Source: Planctomycetota bacterium (GTDB taxonomy: Bacteria > Planctomycetota > Phycisphaerae > WQYP01 > JAJZKY01). Taken from it: DNA of 10,903 nucleotides. Shown in pieces: positions 1-6,386 of this stretch. The DNA lies in contig JAJZKY010000097.1 of the NCBI GenBank assembly GCA_021803885.1, forward strand, positions 1 to 10,903. Reading direction: 5' to 3'. The notes beneath the pieces were generated by a model, which searched no databases, had not been told where the DNA came from, and saw nothing but the letters and a program-made list of their open reading frames with translations. Position 1 is the first letter of the stretch; each line of letters opens with the position of its first letter. A program made the position numbers and the translations under genes.

Positions 1-2566
1 CGGAGGATTTTTTACCCGCCTTGGCTTTGGCCATGATGTCGGGCGGTGGCCACTGGTTCTTGGTTTTGAGATCCAAAAATTCGGGCAGCTTGTCCGCCGG
101 CAAAGTCATGCGGCATCGCGGATAGCCCAGGCAACTCAAGAAATCGCCTCGCTTTCCGCTGCGAACCACCAGTTCCTTTTTGCCACACTTCGGACATTTC
201 AGGCCGGTTGGTTTGGGAGGTGGTTTGGGCGGCAAAGGCTCTCCGGTTTTGCGATCCGCCGCTTGAATGGTTTTACATTCCGGATAGCCAGAACATCCAA
301 AAAACGGGCCGAACCTTCCGACCCGCTTGATCATCGGTTTGCCACACACCGGGCATTTGTAATCGGTGAGTTCCTGCACAACCGGCTTGCCCTCGCGATC
401 GACAGAAAGGGCGGCATCGCATTCGGGATAACGCGAACAAGACAAAAAGGTCTTGCCTTTTTTGGACAGCCGATACGCCATCATGGCCCCGCACTTGGGG
501 CATTTGTATTCCGACGGCGTGGCCTCGGCCCGGGCGTGGGTCATGCGCTCTTCAGCAGTGGCCAGATCCCGGGCGAGCGGTTCATAGAAAGAACGCACCA
601 CTTCCACCCAATCGCGATGGGCTTCTTCAATTTGATCCAGCGAACCTTCGATCTTGCGTGTGAAACCCAGATCCATTAAATCGGGAAAACCTTCAATGAG
701 TTTTTCCGTCACTTTCATGCCCAGATCAGAAGCAAAAAACCGCCGATCACGAAGTTCCACGTAGTGCCGGTCCTGAATCGTGGAAATAATGGAAGCGTAC
801 GTGCTGGGACGACCTATGCCCTGCGTTTCAAGGGCTTTGACCAGGCTGGCTTCGGTAAACCGCGGCGGCGGCGCCGTAAAATGCTGGGTTGGCCGAAGAT
901 CCAGCGGGGCCACCGGCTGGCCTTCTTTCAGCGGCGGCAAGAGCTGATCATCAAAGCGGGCCCACGCACCAGCCACACGCATGAAGCCGTCAAATTTCAG
1001 CGCCCGCCCGGTGGCCTTAAAAAGCGGAGGCTTGGTCGGATCAAACGTAGTGCCTGCCCCACCGCGGTGTGGCCGGGCTTCAATAGTGGCCTCGGTGATG
1101 AGCCACTGGGCGGGCGTCATCTGACAGGCCAGAAATCGCTTCCAAATCAATTCATAAAGCCGGAATTGTTCATCGGACAGACTGGAACGAATTTCCGCCG
1201 GCGCCAGCGCAACATCCGTAGGACGAATGGCCTCGTGAGCCTCCTGAGCCCCCTGACGGGCGGCAAAAAAATTGGGCGATTCCGGCAGGTAATCTTTGCC
1301 AAAGTGTTGGGTGATGTAGCTGCGCACCATGTTTAAAGCGTCACTGCTTATATTTTGCGAATCGGTACGCATGTATGTGATTAGTCCCACCGCCCCAACG
1401 CCGGGCAATTCCACACCTTCATAAAGCTGCTGTGCGGTGCGCATGGTGCGTTGGGCTCCAAAGCCAAGCTGATTGCTGGCTGCCTGCTGGAGCGTGCTGG
1501 TGCTAAACGGCCCCGGAGGCCTTGAGGTGGATGGCTTGGTAATGAGACTGCGAATGCGAAATTCCGGAGTGCCAATATCACCCGGTTTGACGCGTCCCAG
1601 GACGGTTCCGAGCAACTTGGCGGGGCCTTTGGCGGGAATACCTCGCGGCCCGTTACTGCCGTCATTTTCCACCGTTTGCACGGTAACATCCTTCAAGCCT
1701 ACCAGTTCCGCCGCCCGGCGGGCCTGAGCCTGATCTTTGGGATCAAATTTTTTACCATCGAGTTCCATCAACTGAGCTCGAAATGCTTTATTTTCCATCA
1801 GCCACTGGGTTTTATCGGCATTGGTCGGGGCCGCGGTTGCGGCGGCTGAATCAGTATCGTCCACGGGAGTCTCGGAATCTTCCTCCGGACCGGAAAGAAA
1901 CTGCTGCCATTGAACAGCTAAATCCGCCGCCTGAAGCATATCGGTGGTGAACACACCCACAAGTTTCCAGTATTCCTCAGGCATAAAGGCGGAGATTTCA
2001 CGCTCGCGCTCCACAATTATTTTCACCGCTACGCTTTGCACGCGCCCGGCGGAAAGGCCGCTGGCTACTTTTTTCCAGAGCAAAGGTGAAATCTTATAAC
2101 CTACCAGTCGATCCAAGATACGCCGCGCCTGCTGGGCGTTAACTTTGTCCTGATCTATCTGGTGCGGATTATCAAAGGCCTTGAGAATTGCATTTTTCGT
2201 AATCTCGTTGAAGACCACGCGCTTGGCCGATTTTTGATTCAGTCCCAAGGCGTGCCCCAAGTGCCATGCAATGGCCTCGCCTTCACGGTCTAAGTCGGTG
2301 GCTAGATACACCTCGCTACAGCCCTTGGCGGCGGCCTTGAGTTCACTAATAATTTTCAGCCGTGTGGGCAAAATCTCGTACGTCGGCTCAAAATTATTTT
2401 CAATATCCACGCCGATGCCCTTGGAGGGCAAATCCCGAACATGGCCCATTGACGCCTTTACCCGAAACCGGTCGCCCAGGTATTTGTTGATCGTTTTGGC
2501 CTTGGCCGGTGATTCCACAATAACCAGGGCCGGGCCATTAATGCCGTCGGTATTTCTTTTCGCCAC
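1..2566 (-). CDS. topA: DNA topoisomerase I (type IA), 3' end cut by window edge
   Basis: Relaxes negatively supercoiled DNA through a transient 5'-phosphotyrosine break, in the cytoplasm on the nucleoid. The frame is open for 855 codons from a GTG start to the edge, so the C-terminus is missing. The Toprim domain is N-terminal, with E18 in VIVESPAKAKT and the metal-binding D91-x-D93-x-E95 in TDLDREGEA. The catalytic tyrosine is Y398 in GLITYMRTDS, followed by R400. Three C-terminal zinc ribbons are visible: C689/C692/C710/C716, C738/C741/C758/C764 and C791/C794/C812/C818, then a Lys/Ala-rich tail. An acidic, Ala/Thr-rich linker near residues 226-250 separates conserved blocks and helps place Y398 later than the E. 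coli Y319. The GTG start is chosen because AAAGGA lies about 9 bases upstream and the Toprim block begins soon after; no better start is visible. I saw no frameshift in the parts I translated. Family assignment is very secure. Confidence 0.97.
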   Translation of the reverse strand, partial: MAKRNTDGINGPALVIVESPAKAKTINKYLGDRFRVKASMGHVRDLPSKGIGVDIENNFEPTYEILPTRLKIISELKAAAKGCSEVYLATDLDREGEAIAWHLGHALGLNQKSAKRVVFNEITKNAILKAFDNPHQIDQDKVNAQQARRILDRLVGYKISPLLWKKVASGLSAGRVQSVAVKIIVEREREISAFMPEEYWKLVGVFTTDMLQAADLAVQWQQFLSGPEEDSETPVDDTDSAAATAAPTNADKTQWLMENKAFRAQLMELDGKKFDPKDQAQARRAAELVGLKDVTVQTVENDGSNGPRGIPAKGPAKLLGTVLGRVKPGDIGTPEFRIRSLITKPSTSRPPGPFSTSTLQQAASNQLGFGAQRTMRTAQQLYEGVELPGVGAVGLITYMRTDSQNISSDALNMVRSYITQHFGKDYLPESPNFFAARQGAQEAHEAIRPTDVALAPAEIRSSLSDEQFRLYELIWKRFLACQMTPAQWLITEATIEARPHRGGAGTTFDPTKPPLFKATGRALKFDGFMRVAGAWARFDDQLLPPLKEGQPVAPLDLRPTQHFTAPPPRFTEASLVKALETQGIGRPSTYASIISTIQDRHYVELRDRRFFASDLGMKVTEKLIEGFPDLMDLGFTRKIEGSLDQIEEAHRDWVEVVRSFYEPLARDLATAEERMTHARAEATPSEYKCPKCGAMMAYRLSKKGKTFLSCSRYPECDAALSVDREGKPVVQELTDYKCPVCGKPMIKRVGRFGPFFGCSGYPECKTIQAADRKTGEPLPPKPPPKPTGLKCPKCGKKELVVRSGKRGDFLSCLGYPRCRMTLPADKLPEFLDLKTKNQWPPPDIMAKAKAGKKSS

Positions 2567-3094
2567 GTGATTCGCATCCTTTATAAGGTTCCGCAGGGGT
2601 GGGGACGACCCGGTTTATTCATTCGTCCCGTCTGTTATCCTATGCCAGATACCGGGGCATATTCTGGCGGCGCGATCTCCCCTGACATATAATTTCGGCA
2701 TTATAGGCCCGCCACCGACATATTTGTGGCAATCGCTTGCCCTCCCACCGGCCGGCATGATTTTTAAGTCCCCCCAAAGCCATTACGGACGCCCCAGCAC
2801 CCCGCGCAATATGCCAGACCGCGGTCCCTTGATAAATGGTTCAGGCACTCTTGTCAAACGCGCAGCCCAATTGGCCCTGCCGGCGGCTTAGCAGTACTTG
2901 AGGGCAGCGCACCCATTTGAACTGCTATTCACCACTAAACTGACTTCCGCTTTCAAGCCACAGGTCTCAGGTCTGTGATACGGCGGCAAGGCCTCTCTGC
3001 CATCATCGCAGTTCGGGCCACCACCGATAACACCTGTGAAGGACCGGTAAAAAAAATGCTGAAAAAAGATAAAGTTTTCTTCCCAAAAAGCTTG
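2567..3094. other. Gene-free intergenic stretch between divergent topA and the UVR-motif gene
   Basis: No convincing coding sequence lies here on either strand; the open frames are short, lack family features and lack ribosome binding sites. It must hold the promoter of topA (leftward), and the rightward promoter lies just beyond its end. Visible structure includes a two-sided TATAAT dyad at 2688-2705 and a small inverted repeat GGCAA-TCGC-TTGCC near 2725-2738. The last 45 bases or so (about 3049-3090) are A/T-rich, with several A and T runs that could act as an UP element for the rightward promoter. The middle (about 2760-3040) shows nothing I can name. I could not fold this region for structured RNA. 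Confidence 0.6.
2688..2705. promoter_or_regulatory. Back-to-back TATAAT dyad, possible topA promoter -10
   Basis: TATAAT reads on the plus strand at 2688-2693 and again on the minus strand at 2705-2700, separated by TTCGGC. The minus-strand copy would fire towards topA with a leader of about 125 bases. The nearest -35-like hexamer on that strand, TTGCCA, is about 21 bases away, which is too long for a classic sigma-70 promoter. The symmetry may instead be an operator or a chance A/T dyad. This is motif reading only. Confidence 0.3.
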
Positions 3095-3118
3095 CGGTTT
3101 TCGAAAACCGGGTATAAT
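3092..3118 (+). promoter_or_regulatory. Promoter of the UVR-motif gene
   Basis: A perfect -10 hexamer TATAAT lies at 3113-3118, itself within the dyad GGGTAT-A-ATACCC (3110-3122). The -35 is poor: TTGCGG at 3092-3097 gives a 15-base spacer. An A/T-rich stretch lies upstream at about 3049-3090. A transcription start near 3125 would give a leader of about 45 bases to the ATG at 3170. The weak -35 beside a palindrome suggests regulated rather than constitutive use. Confidence 0.55.
3095..3110. promoter_or_regulatory. Perfect 16-bp palindrome, candidate operator
   Basis: CGGTTTTCGAAAACCG is a perfect inverted repeat without a spacer. It ends two bases before the TATAAT of the UVR-motif gene, so it fills the space between the -10 and the expected -35. 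The best -35-like hexamer (TTGCGG, 3092-3097) is only 15 bases from the -10 and overlaps the palindrome. A dimeric protein bound here would block or remodel RNA polymerase binding. I cannot name the regulator; I do not recognise the site as a known family consensus. Confidence 0.5.
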
Positions 3119-3125
3119 ACCCGCA

Positions 3126-3145
3126 GAGGTGAAATGACTCACCTC
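3126..3145 (+). promoter_or_regulatory. Leader hairpin over an upstream SD and ATG
   Basis: The arms GAGGTGA (3126-3132) and TCACCTC (3139-3145) pair perfectly around a six-base loop that contains ATG (3134-3136). The left arm is a Shine-Dalgarno-like sequence. It lies at the predicted 5' end of the transcript, so the RNA would begin with a hairpin that hides this early start and leaves the ATG at 3170 open. It may stabilise the mRNA 5' end or regulate initiation. It has not been folded by computer. Confidence 0.4.
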
Positions 3146-3169
3146 ACGGCTTCGAGAGGTATCTGGGGC

Positions 3170-4114
3170 ATGAAACGATCATCCAAGAACTTAGCGAACA
3201 ACGATATTACCGCCGCTCTCGTGGGTTGGAACTTTGAGCCTGGCCAGGTCAATGTACGTATCATCCGTGGCAAGGATGGCAAACCCAAAATTCAACTGCG
3301 TCTCGATTTAGGTCTGCTGCAAATGGAACTCAATGGGCGACCCGATGGCAAACGGCCGCACAACAATGCCTCGGAACTCGATCACCAGTTGCGCCGACTG
3401 GAGAAGCACCGCAAAAGGTTTGGAGAGTTTTCCGGCTTTTCCTTGTCGGCGTCCGCTTGTGCCGCACTACGGGCCGAATCTGCTATGTTCTATCACCGCT
3501 ATCTAAGCCTTTTTGTCCTGGAACAATTTGATGCGGTTATTCGAGATACCCAGCACAGTCTCGATGTGCTGGATCTCTGTCATCATTTTGCCGACGAGGC
3601 CCACGATCGCTACATCATGGAACAGTACCGACCCTACATTCTCATGATGCAGGGTCGCTCGCGCGCGTGCCTGGCGCTTAAGGACGGGTTTACCAAGACT
3701 GCTTTGGCCTATCTGAAAGCCACATTGCGCCGCGTACTGGAACTGTATCCACGACCGCTGGGGCGAAGATCCTATGAGGCGCAGGTGCTCACGGCCATGA
3801 TCCGCGAACTTCGTCGCGGAATTCCGACAGATCCATTGACTAAACTGCGCCGCGAGCTGCGCCAAGCGGTGGCCGCGGAACAATATGAACGGGCGGCGCA
3901 CCTGCGCGACGAATTAACCGCGATGGAAACTCTCGGAACCAGCAACCCGGCCCCATCGCTGCCAACTACGGTCGCCAACGGCAGCAGTCCATCGGCAACT
4001 GTGCGACGTCGCTGCCGACCACGTCGGGAAAGTCACGGCGCTGCCAAACGATCGCCTTCAGAAGGAAAGGCAATCCAGCCTCCTGAAGAGCCTCCGGCGG
4101 CAGCCAACTCTTGA
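3170..4114 (+). CDS. UvrB/UvrC (UVR) motif protein, planctomycete-type, unknown function
   Basis: A 314-residue soluble protein without signal peptide or membrane segment. Residues about 16-65 form a conserved-looking block (WNFEPGQVNVR, then IQLRLDLGLLQMELNGRPDG) that I recognise from planctomycete proteins annotated only as UVR-motif proteins. The middle (about 75-215) is predicted helical, with YHRYLSLF and EQYRPYILMMQGRSRA, and may be TPR-like. A UVR motif follows at about 224-250 (KLRRELRQAVAAEQYERAAH, then LRDEL). This short helical hairpin mediates protein contacts in UvrB, UvrC, McsA and ClpC, but no nuclease, helicase or kinase domain is present. The tail from about 254 is Pro/Ser/Arg-rich and probably disordered. 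The ATG at 3170 is preferred because AGAGG lies 10 bases upstream and the likely transcript starts near 3125. An in-frame ATG at 3134 would add 12 residues but sits in a hairpin. An adaptor or stress-linked role is a guess. Confidence 0.8.
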   Translation: MKRSSKNLANNDITAALVGWNFEPGQVNVRIIRGKDGKPKIQLRLDLGLLQMELNGRPDGKRPHNNASELDHQLRRLEKHRKRFGEFSGFSLSASACAALRAESAMFYHRYLSLFVLEQFDAVIRDTQHSLDVLDLCHHFADEAHDRYIMEQYRPYILMMQGRSRACLALKDGFTKTALAYLKATLRRVLELYPRPLGRRSYEAQVLTAMIRELRRGIPTDPLTKLRRELRQAVAAEQYERAAHLRDELTAMETLGTSNPAPSLPTTVANGSSPSATVRRRCRPRRESHGAAKRSPSEGKAIQPPEEPPAAANS

Positions 4115-4193
4115 ATGCCATTTCACCGACGACGCTTTCCTGATTCACCGCTGGATTCTTCTTGTGGCAGGTTGTCGGCGGGACGTCAAACAC

Positions 4194-4267
4194 TGGGCGT
4201 TGAGGGGCTCGAACCCCCGACCTTACGGGTGTGATCCGTACGCTCTAACCAACTGAGCTAAACGCCC
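4194..4267 (-). tRNA. tRNA-Val (anticodon CAC)
   Basis: The minus strand folds into a complete cloverleaf of 74 bases. The acceptor stem is GGGCGTT/AACGCCC with discriminator A73, the D stem is GCTC/GAGC, the anticodon stem is TACGG/CCGTA with loop ATCACAC, the variable loop is AGGTC, and the T stem is GGGGG/CCCTC (one G-U pair) with loop TTCGAGC. Position 33 is T and positions 34-36 read CAC, which decodes the valine codon GUG. The bases after A73 are GTG, so CCA is not encoded and must be added by the tRNA nucleotidyltransferase. Confidence 0.95.
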
Positions 4268-4282
4268 GATCATCACCAAATC

Positions 4283-4311
4283 ATTTTACCGCATGTAAAA
4301 ACACCGAGCAA
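4283..4311 (-). promoter_or_regulatory. Promoter of tRNA-Val
   Basis: On the minus strand a -10 TAAAAT (4288-4283) lies 17 bases from a -35-like TTGCTC (4311-4306). The start would be near 4276, leaving a leader of about 9 bases before the tRNA, which is typical of tRNA genes. It suggests the tRNA is transcribed on its own, although read-through from the upstream transporter gene is possible. Confidence 0.5.
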
Positions 4312-4336
4312 CCACACGCTGACCTGCCCCGTTGTA

Positions 4337-4371
4337 CTAAGGTAGAGTTGTCCTCCCTTAGCCGAATCGGC
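4337..4371 (-). terminator. Paired inverted repeats after the transporter gene, possible weak terminator
   Basis: Just after the stop codon at 4377 the minus strand carries a small GC hairpin (GCCG-ATT-CGGC, 4371-4361). It then carries an inverted repeat CTAAGG/CCTTAG around a 13-base loop (4361-4337); the two share one base. No run of U follows, so this is not a classical intrinsic terminator. It may slow polymerase, protect the mRNA 3' end or do nothing. Confidence 0.3.
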
Positions 4372-4376
4372 AGCGT

Positions 4377-6311
4377 CTAATCTTGGCTATCCGCTTTGAC
4401 CTCCAGCTCGGCAATGGCTCGCATAATTCGGGCGGCGACTTGCTCCAGAGTGGCCCGGTCTCGCTGTTGCCGTGGAATTTGACTAAAGCTTAGCGGCTTT
4501 CCATAAAACAACCTAACCTTGCTGGGTATGAGGAAACCCAATAGACCCCGGCGTTGCGTACGCGAAGATTGCACGTAAACAGGTACCACCGGCGCTCCGC
4601 TCATCACGGCTAGCGCGGCAATCTCCGTGTCGGCTGGCTGCAACGAGCCCGCTTCGCAAATGCCGCTCTGGGGAAATATCCCCAGGACGGCGCCGGCCCC
4701 CAATGCCCGCAATGCCGGCCGCAGGTCTGAGCTATCCACAGCAGTGCTATCCACCGGTATGGATTTCCCCCAACGGATCAACAGGCCGATGAAAGGGGCA
4801 TGGTAGAACCCGCGTGCACCCATGAAATGAATAAGCCGCCGCGGACTGCTGATCAATAATGCTACACAGGCCAGCCCGCTGCGACGATTGGCGGCAACTA
4901 TGACCGGTCCGCGACCGGGAATGCGGCATGGACCTATGCGGCGGTAGCCATGCCACAGCACCATATACACGCTGAAAATCCGCAGAGCAATGGCTTGCCC
5001 TGCCGGCAAAGCTTTCCCACGGTAATAAAAGATAACCAGGCCAATACCCAAAATCAGCGAAACGATGCCCATCCCGTAAACCAGCTTGACCACCAGCGCG
5101 TTGACGCTCGGCATGAGAGCCATGGGAACAGTCATGGCAATAAGCCCGGCGGTGGTAACCATATCTCTAACGCCCATGACCCGTCCGCGCATAAAGTCGG
5201 GCACAATTCGCTGCAACAACGTATCCACACTGATAAACATGACCGATCCAAAACATGCCGCCACCATCAGCCACATCACCATGGTCGGCCAGTTCCGAGC
5301 GTGGGCGGTCAACAACAGGCCGATCCCCAGCAGCACCACCGACCAGCCAATTCCGATTTCCTTGGGAATATTCTGCTTGGCGCGGCTCAGTGCCAAGGCC
5401 CCAACAATCATGCCTAACCCGGTCAAAGCCATGGTAAAATATAAATACCGCGAACCCAGATCAAAGCGCCGATGAATGAGGCTCGGCAGGCTGTTGAGAA
5501 TCGCTGTGCTGATAGCAAAAAAGCCCAGTTCCAGACCAATCACCTGGAGCGGCCGGGAATGGCGATACAGATAGCTTACCCCCTGTCGCAAGCTCGCCCG
5601 CATGGTCTGGCTGCGGGCCGAGAGAGCGGGCTGATCCACGCCGGGTCTAAGCCGCATGGCAATGACACACGCCGCGGACAGGCAGTACGTACACGCATCC
5701 ACATACATCGCGTACGATAGATTGCGTGTGACCAGCCAGCCACCCACTACAAATCCAATCAGTGTCACAATCGTGCCAGCGGGATTCATCCAGGCGTTCG
5801 CGCGCAGCAATTGCCGGGGATGAACCAGATTCGGCAAGATCGCGGCCCGCGCCGGCGAAAACATCTCACCGAAGATGGACAGCATGACTTCGGAAGCAAA
5901 CAGCAGCCACAGCAAGTGTGGCACAGACATCCAGTGCTCCATGGCGCCGGCCAGCAGAACGGTTCGGGTAATCACCACCAGCACCGCTCGCGTCAGATCG
6001 CAGGTAATCATGATGCGGCGCCTGGGAATGCGGTCGGCCACAATGCCGGCCAGGGGAGCCAGCAGTAAAAATGGTAAAAACATGGCCAGATTGAGTTGGG
6101 CGAAATGCTGGGAGTCTATCGCCTGCCGCCGGAGAATCACGACGCATAACAGTTGCAGCATGACCAGAAAATGGACGCGGTCCCCCAGCACAGATACCAC
6201 ATAGGAACCAAATAGCAGCAGATAATTGCGATTGCGGGCCAGCGATGGAAAGTGTTCCAGAAGGGGCGTTTCGGCCTTGCCGGAGTTGGTTGTGCCCCCG
6301 CCTTGCGCCAT
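4377..6311 (-). CDS. MFS transporter (LplT-like) fused to a degenerate PlsC acyltransferase domain
   Basis: A 644-residue inner-membrane protein. Residues about 20-430 form a major-facilitator domain with twelve hydrophobic segments. They include the motif-A-like LAGIVADRIPRRR after segment 2 and the exporter-like VPDFMRGRVMGV before segment 11. Residues about 455-635 match a PlsC 1-acylglycerol-phosphate acyltransferase by overall pattern: AANRRSG, PFIGLLIRWGKSIPVD and PVVPVYV. This is the order seen in LplT-Aas type lysophospholipid flippase/acyltransferases, but without the AMP-ligase domain. The catalytic H-x4-D is replaced by R476 and A481, and FPEG reads FPQS (Q548, S549), so acyl transfer is doubtful. 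The ATG at 6311 is preferred because GGAG stands 7 bases upstream; an in-frame GTG at 6374 would add 21 residues without a clear ribosome binding site. It follows the oxidoreductase gene by 75 bases on the same strand and may be co-transcribed with it. The substrate is unknown. Confidence 0.85.
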   Translation of the reverse strand: MAQGGGTTNSGKAETPLLEHFPSLARNRNYLLLFGSYVVSVLGDRVHFLVMLQLLCVVILRRQAIDSQHFAQLNLAMFLPFLLLAPLAGIVADRIPRRRIMITCDLTRAVLVVITRTVLLAGAMEHWMSVPHLLWLLFASEVMLSIFGEMFSPARAAILPNLVHPRQLLRANAWMNPAGTIVTLIGFVVGGWLVTRNLSYAMYVDACTYCLSAACVIAMRLRPGVDQPALSARSQTMRASLRQGVSYLYRHSRPLQVIGLELGFFAISTAILNSLPSLIHRRFDLGSRYLYFTMALTGLGMIVGALALSRAKQNIPKEIGIGWSVVLLGIGLLLTAHARNWPTMVMWLMVAACFGSVMFISVDTLLQRIVPDFMRGRVMGVRDMVTTAGLIAMTVPMALMPSVNALVVKLVYGMGIVSLILGIGLVIFYYRGKALPAGQAIALRIFSVYMVLWHGYRRIGPCRIPGRGPVIVAANRRSGLACVALLISSPRRLIHFMGARGFYHAPFIGLLIRWGKSIPVDSTAVDSSDLRPALRALGAGAVLGIFPQSGICEAGSLQPADTEIAALAVMSGAPVVPVYVQSSRTQRRGLLGFLIPSKVRLFYGKPLSFSQIPRQQRDRATLEQVAARIMRAIAELEVKADSQD

Positions 6312-6386
6312 CCATGGACTCCAATAGAAACGATCAGACGACTTGCCCCCGCACCCTCGCAAACTGGATGGCACATACCCGGGCGA

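Noticed and set aside
764..1336. A 190-codon open frame on the plus strand
   Set aside because: It is antisense to topA, which is continuous and well conserved through this region.
2888..3142. An 84-codon open frame on the minus strand in the topA upstream spacer
   Set aside because: It has no ribosome binding site or family resemblance and would overlap the promoter and palindromes of the UVR-motif gene.
2975..3169. Longer reading of the UVR-motif gene starting upstream of 3170
   Set aside because: The frame is open, but it crosses the TATAAT promoter and palindromes. The likely transcript starts near 3125, and the added residues look non-coding.
4118..4184. Long-range inverted repeat CCGACGAC / GTTGTCGG between the UVR-motif gene and the tRNA
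   Set aside because: The arms include a G-U pair and are about 40 bases apart with no U tract, so I do not call a terminator.
6312..6374. GTG start at 6374 for the transporter-acyltransferase
   Set aside because: It would add 21 residues with no clear Shine-Dalgarno sequence and no transporter-like features, whereas the ATG at 6311 has GGAG 7 bases upstream.
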